From: Candidatus Dojkabacteria bacterium
Lineage (GTDB): Bacteria > Patescibacteriota > Dojkabacteria > GCA-002793355
Length of the DNA: 5,512 bases
Reading direction: 5' to 3'
Assembly: GCA_027033525.1 (NCBI GenBank)
Contig: JALVLD010000047.1
Location: 1-5,512, forward strand
The position numbers were made by a program, and so were the translations under genes. The notes beneath the pieces were generated by a model that saw only the letters and a program-made list of their open reading frames with translations, was not told where the DNA came from and did not search any database. How positions within the stretch are numbered: position 1 is the first letter of the stretch; each line of letters begins with the position of its first letter. Of the stretch, positions 1-5,512 are shown in pieces.

Positions 1-1
1 C

Positions 2-2305
2 ATAGATCTACTTACAGATGTAGATACTACAACCAATGCACCTACCAATGGTCAAGTGCTAAAATGGGATGGAAGCAACTGGGTACCACAAAATGATACT
101 GATACAGACACCTTAGCTAGTCTGAGTTGTTCAAACGGCCAAATTGCTAAATGGGACGGTTCTAATTGGGTATGTGCTGCAGATGAGGATACTGATACAA
201 CTTATTCTGCTGGTGGCACATTATTACAACTTACTGGTACAACCTTTAGAATAAAAGAAGGGACCTTAACTAATGCCAATCTATGTACCTATGACTCTAC
301 TAACGGCCTAGTATGCGATACAGATCCCGAAACTGTAGGTACTAATTATTGGTCACGCAGTGGAACCACATTAAGCCCTGCAACTAGTGGAGATGACATT
401 GTACTAAACACTGGCGAAAGCCTTAGTATTAGCGACTTAGCACAAAACGGTATACTATTTGCAGGCCCTAATGGATTACTTACTGTAGATAATAACTACC
501 TTAGCTGGGACGACAGTTCTAAAGCGATGCAAATCGGGAATTCTGCTGATAATCCTGCGACATTAACATTATATGGTAGTAAGGACCAACGTGTAAATCG
601 TGTAATTACTGAAGATATATACACATTAAATAATAATTTTGTCGATTTACGTATTAGTGATAGTAATAATACCCATAGTGGCGTTGGAATAAAAGCGCTT
701 ACGGTAGTCCATGCAGATTCTGGAGTGACCACTCCTGCAAATACAACAGAAGTAAGTTTTTGGGCCCATACTATTGCTGGTTACACAACACCACATGAAG
801 GTACAATAGAAAGAATAGAAGGAGTACACATTATAGCTGGCCTTAGAGGAACCAATAATACAGGCACTATTAATAATGATTATGTACTCTGGCTGGAGCC
901 AGAAAATCAAAGCGGAACTATTAATAATATGTATACTCTATATTTAAACGAAATGGCCTTTAATTCTGGCACTACAAATAATTATTGGGCAATTTATCAA
1001 AAAGATGCTAATGCAAAAAATTATTTAGCAGGTAACACTGGTATAGGAACGAATAATCCTTCCTACACCCTTGATGTCCTAGGGAGTGGTAGGTTTACCG
1101 CGGAACTAAACATCGCTGACGGCAGCCCTGGAGCTCCTGCTCTTAGATTTACTAATGATACAAATACTGGTATCTATAGAAAGGCGAATGATGTGATAGC
1201 TATAGCCGCTAACGGACAGGAAGCCTTAATGCTGTCTGGACAAACTGGAGTAGGAACACTGGGTATCGGAAATATCATTCCTGCAAATGAAAAATTTTTG
1301 ATCACAGGATCCGGAACATCAGACTTTATGCGTGTAAGCAGTGCTAACGATGAAAGCGGCGATATTTTCATAATAAAAAGGGACGGATCTGTGGGCATAG
1401 GGACAGATAGCCCGAATAGGCCACTGTTGGTCCAAGGCGATAAAACTGGAGGGCATACTGCAGGTTTTGTTAACACAAACGGAGAAGGTGTTTTCTTAGG
1501 TTCGTATGATAACGCCTCATACGGAAGTTTAGTAGCTTATAGTCTAGATACTCTAGGACCTTTAGATTTAGTACTGCAAGGGCCTGGGGGAAATGTAGGT
1601 ATTGGAATCCTTAACCCAGACCATAAACTAACACTACCTAATGACACTAATGGTAACAATGGAAAAGCAATAGCAGTGGCGTGGGATACCTACTCAGATG
1701 CACGGATAAAAAAACGACAACAAGAAATAAACTATGGCCTTAAGGAAATCTTAAAGCTGAAACCCAAATCATACGAACAGCACTCTAGTTCTTTTATCGA
1801 CGGACGCTTAGTAATAAGTCCTGATCATTTTACGAATACAATTGGTCTAATTGCACAGGATGTGTACAAAATAATTCCGGAAGCTGTACATAAGCCCCAA
1901 GATGAAACTAAGAGTTTGTGGACGCTAAATTATGAAAAATTAATTCCTGTAATAATACAGGCAATTAAAGAACTCTATGCCAAACTGCCAGTAGATCAAC
2001 AAGGCAACCTTATAGTGAAAGGCAATGCCACAATAGCACAATCCACTTACACCAGCAGCATAAAAACCCATGAAATATATTTGGATGGGAAAAATGCAGG
2101 CTCAATTACAATGCCTAGCGGTACGACAACAGCTATAATTAAACATGACTATGCACAAGGAAACTACATCGTGTCTGTCACATGTACGTCCGCAACCGTC
2201 CCACGTTTTTGGATAGAAAAGAAAGATAAAATGTTTATTCTCCATATCACTCAACCACTTCAACGAGATATATCATTCGACTACTTAATAATACGAACTA
2301 AATAA
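2..2305 (+). CDS. Large repeat-containing surface/tail-fibre-like protein with C-terminal peptidase S74 chaperone (5' end missing)
   Basis: The frame is open to the left edge, so the true start lies outside the window; the GTG at 56 sits inside a repeat and is not a credible start. About 767 residues are visible. In order they are: two NGQ-x-x-KWDGSNWV repeats (47-172), a Thr/Asn/Gly-rich beta-like region, three GT-x-NN repeats (863-982), four GxxGIG-type repeats (1031-1618), an S74 intramolecular chaperone (about 1691-1987) and a C-terminal beta-rich extension (1988-2302). S74 domains are known from phage tail fibres and endosialidases, where they help a trimeric beta fibre fold and then cut themselves off. 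The SDARIK motif keeps the Ser and the Lys five residues on. I infer an exported, probably trimeric fibre used for attachment; export cannot be checked because the N-terminus is missing. Two tandem TAA stops end it. The S74 call is strong; the biological role is not. Confidence 0.88.
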   Translation: MDLLTDVDTTTNAPTNGQVLKWDGSNWVPQNDTDTDTLASLSCSNGQIAKWDGSNWVCAADEDTDTTYSAGGTLLQLTGTTFRIKEGTLTNANLCTYDSTNGLVCDTDPETVGTNYWSRSGTTLSPATSGDDIVLNTGESLSISDLAQNGILFAGPNGLLTVDNNYLSWDDSSKAMQIGNSADNPATLTLYGSKDQRVNRVITEDIYTLNNNFVDLRISDSNNTHSGVGIKALTVVHADSGVTTPANTTEVSFWAHTIAGYTTPHEGTIERIEGVHIIAGLRGTNNTGTINNDYVLWLEPENQSGTINNMYTLYLNEMAFNSGTTNNYWAIYQKDANAKNYLAGNTGIGTNNPSYTLDVLGSGRFTAELNIADGSPGAPALRFTNDTNTGIYRKANDVIAIAANGQEALMLSGQTGVGTLGIGNIIPANEKFLITGSGTSDFMRVSSANDESGDIFIIKRDGSVGIGTDSPNRPLLVQGDKTGGHTAGFVNTNGEGVFLGSYDNASYGSLVAYSLDTLGPLDLVLQGPGGNVGIGILNPDHKLTLPNDTNGNNGKAIAVAWDTYSDARIKKRQQEINYGLKEILKLKPKSYEQHSSSFIDGRLVISPDHFTNTIGLIAQDVYKIIPEAVHKPQDETKSLWTLNYEKLIPVIIQAIKELYAKLPVDQQGNLIVKGNATIAQSTYTSSIKTHEIYLDGKNAGSITMPSGTTTAIIKHDYAQGNYIVSVTCTSATVPRFWIEKKDKMFILHITQPLQRDISFDYLIIRTK
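47..172 (+). repeat. Two WDG-type coding repeats (NGQ-x-x-KWDGSNWV)
   Basis: Two 39-base units at 47-85 and 134-172 encode the same 13-residue pattern, with an 87-base (29-residue) period. They differ mostly at third codon positions, so the protein rather than the DNA has been conserved. Asp-Thr runs follow each unit (NDTDTDT and DEDTDT). The sequence before the first unit (DLLTDVDTTTNAPT) looks like the linker of another unit, so the array probably continues to the left. Repeats of this style are common in the shafts of S74-bearing fibres. Confidence 0.8.
863..982 (+). repeat. Three GT-x-NN coding repeats in the fibre shaft
   Basis: GTINN, GTINN and GTTNN are encoded at 863-877, 914-928 and 968-982, spaced 51 and 54 bases apart. 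Each is followed after one or two residues by an aromatic, hydrophobic strand-like stretch (YVLWLE, YTLYLN, YWAIYQ). The regular spacing of 17-18 residues suggests repeated beta hairpins or coils of a fibre shaft; that structural reading is inferred. Confidence 0.65.
1031..1618 (+). repeat. Four GxxGIG coding repeats upstream of the S74 domain
   Basis: Ten-residue units GNTGIGTNNP (1031-1060), GTLGIGNIIP (1253-1282), GSVGIGTDSP (1385-1414) and GNVGIGILNP (1589-1618) recur at spacings of 222, 132 and 204 bases. Each is followed by a short hydrophobic strand such as YTLDVLGS or PLLVQGD. The GNVGIGT-x-x-P motif is frequent in fibre proteins that end in an S74 domain. The units are degenerate at DNA level. 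Confidence 0.78.
1691..1987 (+). other. Peptidase S74 intramolecular chaperone domain with self-cleavage site
   Basis: The domain starts at YSDARIKKRQQEI, continues through LKLKPKSYE and the IGLIAQDVYKIIPEAV block, and closes with a helix around YEKLIPVIIQAIKELYAKL. These blocks are the hallmark of the family. The candidate nucleophile Ser is codon 1694-1696 and the candidate Lys is codon 1709-1711, the five-residue spacing known from the phage K1F endosialidase. Cleavage is expected just before the Ser, releasing everything encoded from 1694 onward. Confidence 0.9.
1988..2302 (+). other. C-terminal beta-rich extension after the S74 chaperone
   Basis: About 105 residues follow the last chaperone helix, where phage S74 proteins usually end or nearly end. 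The stretch begins with QQGNLIVKGNATI and contains AGSITMPSGTTTAII, then YIVSVTCTSATVPRFWIEKK, and ends MFILHITQPLQRDISFDYLIIRTK (given here in pieces: MFILHITQ, then LQRDISFDYLII). Alternating hydrophobic residues suggest a small beta sandwich. I recall endings of this kind (a P-G/S-x-T-x-V strand, a VT strand, then a final F-D-W/Y-x-I-I strand) on S74 proteins of Patescibacteria, but have not been able to check this by search. Confidence 0.55.
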
Positions 2306-2331
2306 TAAATATAAATACCCTTCTACTTATA

Positions 2332-3693
2332 ATGACTCTTTTAGAAACTCCTCCCTCCACCACCACAAGCCCCGAGAGGACAAACCTCCCCGAAGGGTTC
2401 CAGATTACTGCATACATATCTCCCCCCTCTAAACATCCAGCACGAGCGACAGCAATTGCAAGTAATCTACCTGCCATAGGCCCGAACCCAGGGATAGGCC
2501 ATCGGCCAACACTGGTATTGGCAACCTCCAAACTCGCTCCGGACATTGCAATAGACTCAACGCAAGAAGTTGTAAACAAAATAGCCAACCAATTAACCAC
2601 AACCCATTTGCACCCGGAAATACTCAATAGAGCTTCCGCAGAAACACTCGGGGGGCTCACTACACTCACAGCCGTCCAGTTAAACACCACCCCAGGCTAT
2701 ACAATCGTAGCTAATGGTATTGGGAGACCACCACGTTTAATTATAATTATGCAAAAACCAGATAACGTAGAAATCCTAGATTACTCTAATCAACATCACA
2801 GCTCTTCTAGTACAGCATTCCCCACCACAATTATTCCACCATATGTTACTCGCGTCATAATACTCATGGGGCCCACCAATACCCCTGATCTAACCCAACG
2901 AGAAAAAGGACAGCTTAGAGAGTATATCTCCCAGGACAGACTCCCTCTTCCTCTTGCAAGAAGGCTTACAAAAGGCCCACGTATCGCTATTCTAGACATA
3001 CGCCCTCCTGCTGACCCACCCCTCGATGCATTAGAATTTTACCGCAGCTACATTCAGATACGCTGGAAAGAGGTAACAGATTCGTTATCCAAAATGCGTA
3101 GTGCCCTTACCTCTTTTTGGCTTACTGGTCTACATGCCGGAGTGCATTTAAGGTATTCTCATTTAGCACACCTCCTAACTGTGTTGGGAATTCCAAATAA
3201 AGATGCCTATGATCGTTATGCCAGAGCCATATTAGATGCAGTTAACCAATCCACGGACTTAACCCAGATTCCGACGACAGCAGGCTTCAGGGCACTAGTC
3301 TGCACCGCCCAGGGGCGACGTAATCGCCTGAGATTAACCATAGGGAGAAAACTATTACAGGCATCTGACTTCTTACCTCCATTTGTCTTTACAAACGCGC
3401 TCAAAGGGCTCGCGGCTAGACAAAAAGAGCTGCCTAATAAACTTAACGACGCTCAAAGTATACAAGATGTGATCCAAGTACTACGAGAAACTCCTCTCTT
3501 AATTGAATATACCACCGATGGAAACATACAAAACATTTATCCGGCAGATCCGTACCTGCAACTCCTACTCCTCTTATACGAAATGCAACATACTCACACC
3601 CAAATTATGCCAAGACACATCCAGGGATTCCCAAATATCGCAGGTTTACGAGATACCATCCAACGGCTAACTGAACCAGACATCATATTTTAA
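2332..3693 (+). CDS. Uncharacterised 453-residue protein; N-terminal half may be a degenerate PP2C/PPM-type phosphatase fold
   Basis: I cannot assign this protein by clear homology. ATG 2332 is the only ATG after the in-frame TAA at 2299-2301, and no Shine-Dalgarno sequence precedes it. No signal peptide or convincing membrane helix is seen, so it is probably cytoplasmic. Residues 20-225 follow the element order of PP2C: a strand plus helix at PTLVLATSKLAPDIAIDS (59-76; PP2C would have DG after the strand), GGLTTLTAVQL (107-117; compare GTT), YTIVANGIGRPPRLIIIM (123-140; compare the GDSR strand pair), RVIILMGP (174-181; compare LLxSDG), then a Leu-rich helix and PRIAILDI (216-223; compare DNITVVVVDV). 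The acids that bind metal in PP2C appear absent, so if the fold is right it would be a pseudophosphatase. Residues 227-453 look mainly helical and match nothing I know. It lies 26 bases after the fibre gene and may be co-transcribed with it. Its codons are richer in C than those of infB. Confidence 0.75.
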   Translation: MTLLETPPSTTTSPERTNLPEGFQITAYISPPSKHPARATAIASNLPAIGPNPGIGHRPTLVLATSKLAPDIAIDSTQEVVNKIANQLTTTHLHPEILNRASAETLGGLTTLTAVQLNTTPGYTIVANGIGRPPRLIIIMQKPDNVEILDYSNQHHSSSSTAFPTTIIPPYVTRVIILMGPTNTPDLTQREKGQLREYISQDRLPLPLARRLTKGPRIAILDIRPPADPPLDALEFYRSYIQIRWKEVTDSLSKMRSALTSFWLTGLHAGVHLRYSHLAHLLTVLGIPNKDAYDRYARAILDAVNQSTDLTQIPTTAGFRALVCTAQGRRNRLRLTIGRKLLQASDFLPPFVFTNALKGLAARQKELPNKLNDAQSIQDVIQVLRETPLLIEYTTDGNIQNIYPADPYLQLLLLLYEMQHTHTQIMPRHIQGFPNIAGLRDTIQRLTEPDIIF

Positions 3694-3807
3694 AGTCCAA
3701 ACATATACTAGAAATAACACATAAGCCAGAACACTTAAGCATTCACCAATTTGCCTTTTTGCCCAAACCATGGTACTATAAACTGACTAAAATAAGCCAA
3801 AATAGGA
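3694..3807. other. Intergenic region between the phosphatase-like gene and infB
   Basis: This 114-base gap has no credible small gene and no hairpin followed by a T-run, so no intrinsic terminator for the upstream gene is apparent. It holds the promoter candidate for infB. The octamer ATAAGCCA occurs twice (3721-3728 and 3792-3799), which may be chance. Confidence 0.6.
3751..3779 (+). promoter_or_regulatory. Candidate sigma-70-type promoter with extended -10 for infB
   Basis: TTGCCT (3751-3756, 4 of 6 to TTGACA) is followed after exactly 17 bases by TACTAT (3774-3779, 4 of 6 to TATAAT), with TGG directly before it, giving the extended -10 pattern TGn-TAnnnT. Transcription would start near 3786, leaving a leader of roughly 20 bases before the infB ATG. 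It is the best candidate in the gap, but the region is AT-rich and weak matches are expected. Confidence 0.42.
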
Positions 3808-3821
3808 ATGGAACGCATTCC
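3805..3821 (+). promoter_or_regulatory. Perfect 6-bp hairpin enclosing the infB start codon
   Basis: GGAATG (3805-3810) pairs exactly with CATTCC (3816-3821) around the 5-base loop GAACG. The ATG at 3808-3810 forms the inner half of the 5' arm, and the only purine-rich bases before the start (AGGA, 3804-3807) are largely in the stem too. This could limit initiation on infB mRNA, but a single short stem can be chance. Confidence 0.4.
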
Positions 3822-5343
3822 GGTAATTGTAGTACTAGGGCATGTAGATCATGGAAAAACTACACTTTTAGATGCTATTCGCAATACAAGTGTTCAAAAA
3901 CGCGAGCCTAGTGGTATTACTCAAAATATTTATATTTCAGAAGTAGAATATAAAGGCAAAAAACTAACTTTTGTAGATACTCCAGGCCACGAAGTTTTTA
4001 GTTTAATGCGCTCGCAAGGTGGAAAAGTAGCAGATGTAGCTTTATTAATTGTTGCAGCTGATGAAGGTGTAAAACCACAAACTTTAGAGTCTTTAGAAAT
4101 TATTAAAAATGAACATTTAAAATTTATTGTTGTTATAACAAAAATTGATACTCAAGGTGCAGATGTAAACAAGGTTAAAACACAACTTGCATCTCGTGGA
4201 GTATATGTAGAAGGCTTTGGCGGAGACACTCCTGTTGTAGAAGTTTCTGCAGTTAAAAAACAAGGCATAGATAAGCTTCTTGAAACAATATTTTTGTATT
4301 TAGAAGTAGAAAATGTGTTAGACGATGAAGCCATCAAACTAAAACTTTTAGAATTTATTGAAGATGAATCCTTAGTAGAACAAATAGAAGCTTATGGAAT
4401 TATTTTAGACAGTACAGTACATAAAGCCTTAGGTAGGCTAGGATTTACTATTTTGCGTTATGGCACATTTGAAAAAGGCGACGAAGTATTTATAGGTGAA
4501 AACTTAGAGCATATCTCTAGATTTTTAGATCCAGACTACAAACCTATAAAAGAGCTTATCCCAGGGCAAGCATTCATATTAGCAGGTTTAGAAAATTTAC
4601 CTATTTCTGGCGATCTAATTGTAAAAATTAAAGACAAAAAAGCCTACGAACAATATCTTAATAAACTAAAAACTAAAACCAATAAAGCGCAACCTGCTCA
4701 AGCACTAAACCCAGAAGATTTTCTTGAGCAATTATTTGAAGAAGAGCCAGAAAAAACATTTATACCATTTATTTTAAAAACAGATGTAGAGGCATCTTTA
4801 CGTTCTGTACTTCCAACCATAGAAAAATTTAATACTGAGGATATTGAACTTAAAAAAGTATTTGCAGGGGTAGGAGATATTACTCCAAATGATGTTGATT
4901 TAGCAAAGGCTTATAAAGCTAAACTTATTGGTTTTAGAGTAAAGACTAACAAAAAAGTAGAGCAACTTGCACGCGAGCACAAGGTCGAACTTACAACATT
5001 TAAAACTGTTTACCAACTTTACGATTATATTAGCAACTTAATAAAACAAATTCAGCAAGCACATAAAGGCCCAGAAATTATTGGCAAAGCTAAAGTACTT
5101 AAAACCTTTATTTTAAGCGATAAATCCATAGTTGCAGGCAGTGTAGTATTAGAAGGTGTTGTAAAACGTAAAGCAAACGTACGTATAATTCGAGACAAAG
5201 ATATTATTGCAGAACTACCTATAGCAGACTTAAAAATACTTAAAGATAGAGTAGACAAAGTAGAAAAAGGTAAAGAATGCGGCATAAATCTTGGTAAAGA
5301 TGTTGATGTTAAACAGGGAGATATATTGGAGGTGGTAGAGTAG
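3808..5343 (+). CDS. infB: Translation initiation factor IF-2, short form lacking the N-terminal domains
   Basis: IF-2 is the GTPase that places initiator fMet-tRNA on the 30S subunit and promotes 50S joining. The G domain fills residues 1 to about 165: G1 GHVDHGKT (11-18), G2 GITQ (36-39), G3 DTPGHE (57-62), G4 TKID (111-114) and G5 SAV (147-149). A beta barrel follows (about 195-280), then a linker, the alpha/beta domain around ILKTDVEASL (322-331) and GVGDIT (354-359), a connecting helix, and the tRNA-binding C-terminal barrel (about 425-511) with GKECGI (488-493). At 511 residues it is much shorter than typical bacterial IF-2 because the IF2_N region is absent. ATG 3808 is the only ATG after an in-frame TAA at 3793-3795, so no longer form exists here. 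Oddities are Thr for Asn in the G4 NKxD motif, RSQGG where RARGA is usual after G3, and PSGITQN for the common AGGITQH. The usual neighbour nusA is not upstream. Confidence 0.95.
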   Translation: MERIPVIVVLGHVDHGKTTLLDAIRNTSVQKREPSGITQNIYISEVEYKGKKLTFVDTPGHEVFSLMRSQGGKVADVALLIVAADEGVKPQTLESLEIIKNEHLKFIVVITKIDTQGADVNKVKTQLASRGVYVEGFGGDTPVVEVSAVKKQGIDKLLETIFLYLEVENVLDDEAIKLKLLEFIEDESLVEQIEAYGIILDSTVHKALGRLGFTILRYGTFEKGDEVFIGENLEHISRFLDPDYKPIKELIPGQAFILAGLENLPISGDLIVKIKDKKAYEQYLNKLKTKTNKAQPAQALNPEDFLEQLFEEEPEKTFIPFILKTDVEASLRSVLPTIEKFNTEDIELKKVFAGVGDITPNDVDLAKAYKAKLIGFRVKTNKKVEQLAREHKVELTTFKTVYQLYDYISNLIKQIQQAHKGPEIIGKAKVLKTFILSDKSIVAGSVVLEGVVKRKANVRIIRDKDIIAELPIADLKILKDRVDKVEKGKECGINLGKDVDVKQGDILEVVE

Positions 5344-5349
5344 TGTTTT

Positions 5350-5512
5350 ATGAAGAAACTTACCGTATTTTTGCGGAATTTCTTCTTGCTTGCTTTTGCC
5401 TTTCTTATAGTAATTAACATCCATGAAATTGGGCATACACTTGTGGCAAAATATTTAGGAGATACGCATGCTTACTATAAACTTATTGAATTTAACAACG
5501 GCCATTTAACAG
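5350..5512 (+). CDS. Probable M50-type (site-2 protease-like) membrane zinc metallopeptidase, N-terminal fragment
   Basis: The first 54 codons are visible and the frame runs off the right edge. A short basic start (MKK, R9) leads into a hydrophobic helix (about residues 11-24) that runs directly into HEIGH (25-29; bases 5422-5436), followed by TLVAKYLGD. HExGHxxxAxxLG at the end of the first membrane helix is the pattern of M50 intramembrane zinc proteases, in which the two His bind zinc and the Glu is catalytic. The third zinc ligand would lie beyond the window. The gene begins 6 bases after the infB stop and in the same frame, so the two are probably co-transcribed. GGAGGT at 5328-5333 lies 16 bases before the ATG, farther than usual. 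A GTG at 5345 opens only 24 codons in another frame. The substrate is unknown. Confidence 0.75.
   Translation, partial: MKKLTVFLRNFFLLAFAFLIVINIHEIGHTLVAKYLGDTHAYYKLIEFNNGHLT

Noticed and set aside
56..58. GTG as the start of the fibre gene
   Set aside because: The codon is the Val of an NGQVLKWDG repeat, and the frame stays open and repeat-like to the left edge, so the gene begins outside the window.
2310..2315. TATAAA as a -10 box for the phosphatase-like gene
   Set aside because: No -35 match lies at a 16-18 base spacing and the whole stretch is A/T-rich, so it cannot be told from background.
2298..2690. Open frame of 130 codons on the - strand
   Set aside because: It lies opposite the phosphatase-like gene and reads as low-complexity hydrophobic sequence (Ser/Val/Gly-rich) with no motif. 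It is explained by the C-rich coding strand.
3767..3774. ACCATGGT palindrome near the promoter candidate
   Set aside because: It is only 8 bases long, occurs once and has no second site, so it is not enough to call an operator.
3721..3799. ATAAGCCA direct repeat (3721-3728 and 3792-3799) as an operator pair
   Set aside because: An octamer repeated once in an AT-rich 114-base gap is reasonably likely by chance, and the copies have no symmetry.
3694..3807. Intrinsic terminator after the phosphatase-like gene
   Set aside because: The T-run at 3756-3760 has no GC-rich stem in front of it.
5052..5420. Open frame of 122 codons on the - strand over the end of infB
   Set aside because: It is antisense to the well-conserved IF-2 C-terminal domain and the start of the peptidase gene, and its Ser/Thr/Leu-rich translation has no recognisable domain.

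Overview
The window looks like a piece of chromosome from an uncultivated bacterium of the Patescibacteria (CPR, Parcubacteria-like) type. This placement is an inference. It rests on three things: a short IF-2 that begins directly at its GTPase domain, a very large secreted-looking fibre protein with a peptidase S74 chaperone and a C-terminal beta extension of a style I associate with that group, and genes that mostly lack a well-placed Shine-Dalgarno sequence. The visible stops are TAA, TAA and TAG, and nothing suggests a recoded TGA. No phage, transposon, CRISPR, rRNA or tRNA feature was seen.

All four genes lie on the + strand. Positions 2-2305 hold the 3' part of a long fibre or adhesin gene, open at the left edge. 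It reads as WDG-type repeats, a beta-rich region, three GT-x-NN repeats, four GxxGIG-type repeats, an S74 self-cleaving chaperone with an intact Ser/Lys pair, and an extra C-terminal domain of about 105 residues. After 26 bases comes a 453-residue protein (2332-3693) that I cannot assign by family. The order of its N-terminal motifs resembles a PP2C/PPM phosphatase stripped of its metal-binding acids. Its base composition differs visibly from the next gene.

A 114-base intergenic gap (3694-3807) holds a plausible extended -10 promoter for the next unit. That unit is infB (3808-5343), followed 6 bases later by the start of a membrane metallopeptidase gene with a HEIGH motif, cut by the right edge. 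The infB start codon lies inside a perfect 6-bp hairpin stem.

The fibre gene and the phosphatase-like gene are close enough to share a transcript; infB and the peptidase gene probably form a separate operon. No shared pathway links the two halves in an obvious way: the left half looks like accessory or surface functions, the right half like housekeeping translation plus membrane proteolysis. I see no complete new system. The best leads are the possible pseudophosphatase beside the fibre gene, the altered G4 motif of IF-2, and the hairpin over the infB start.
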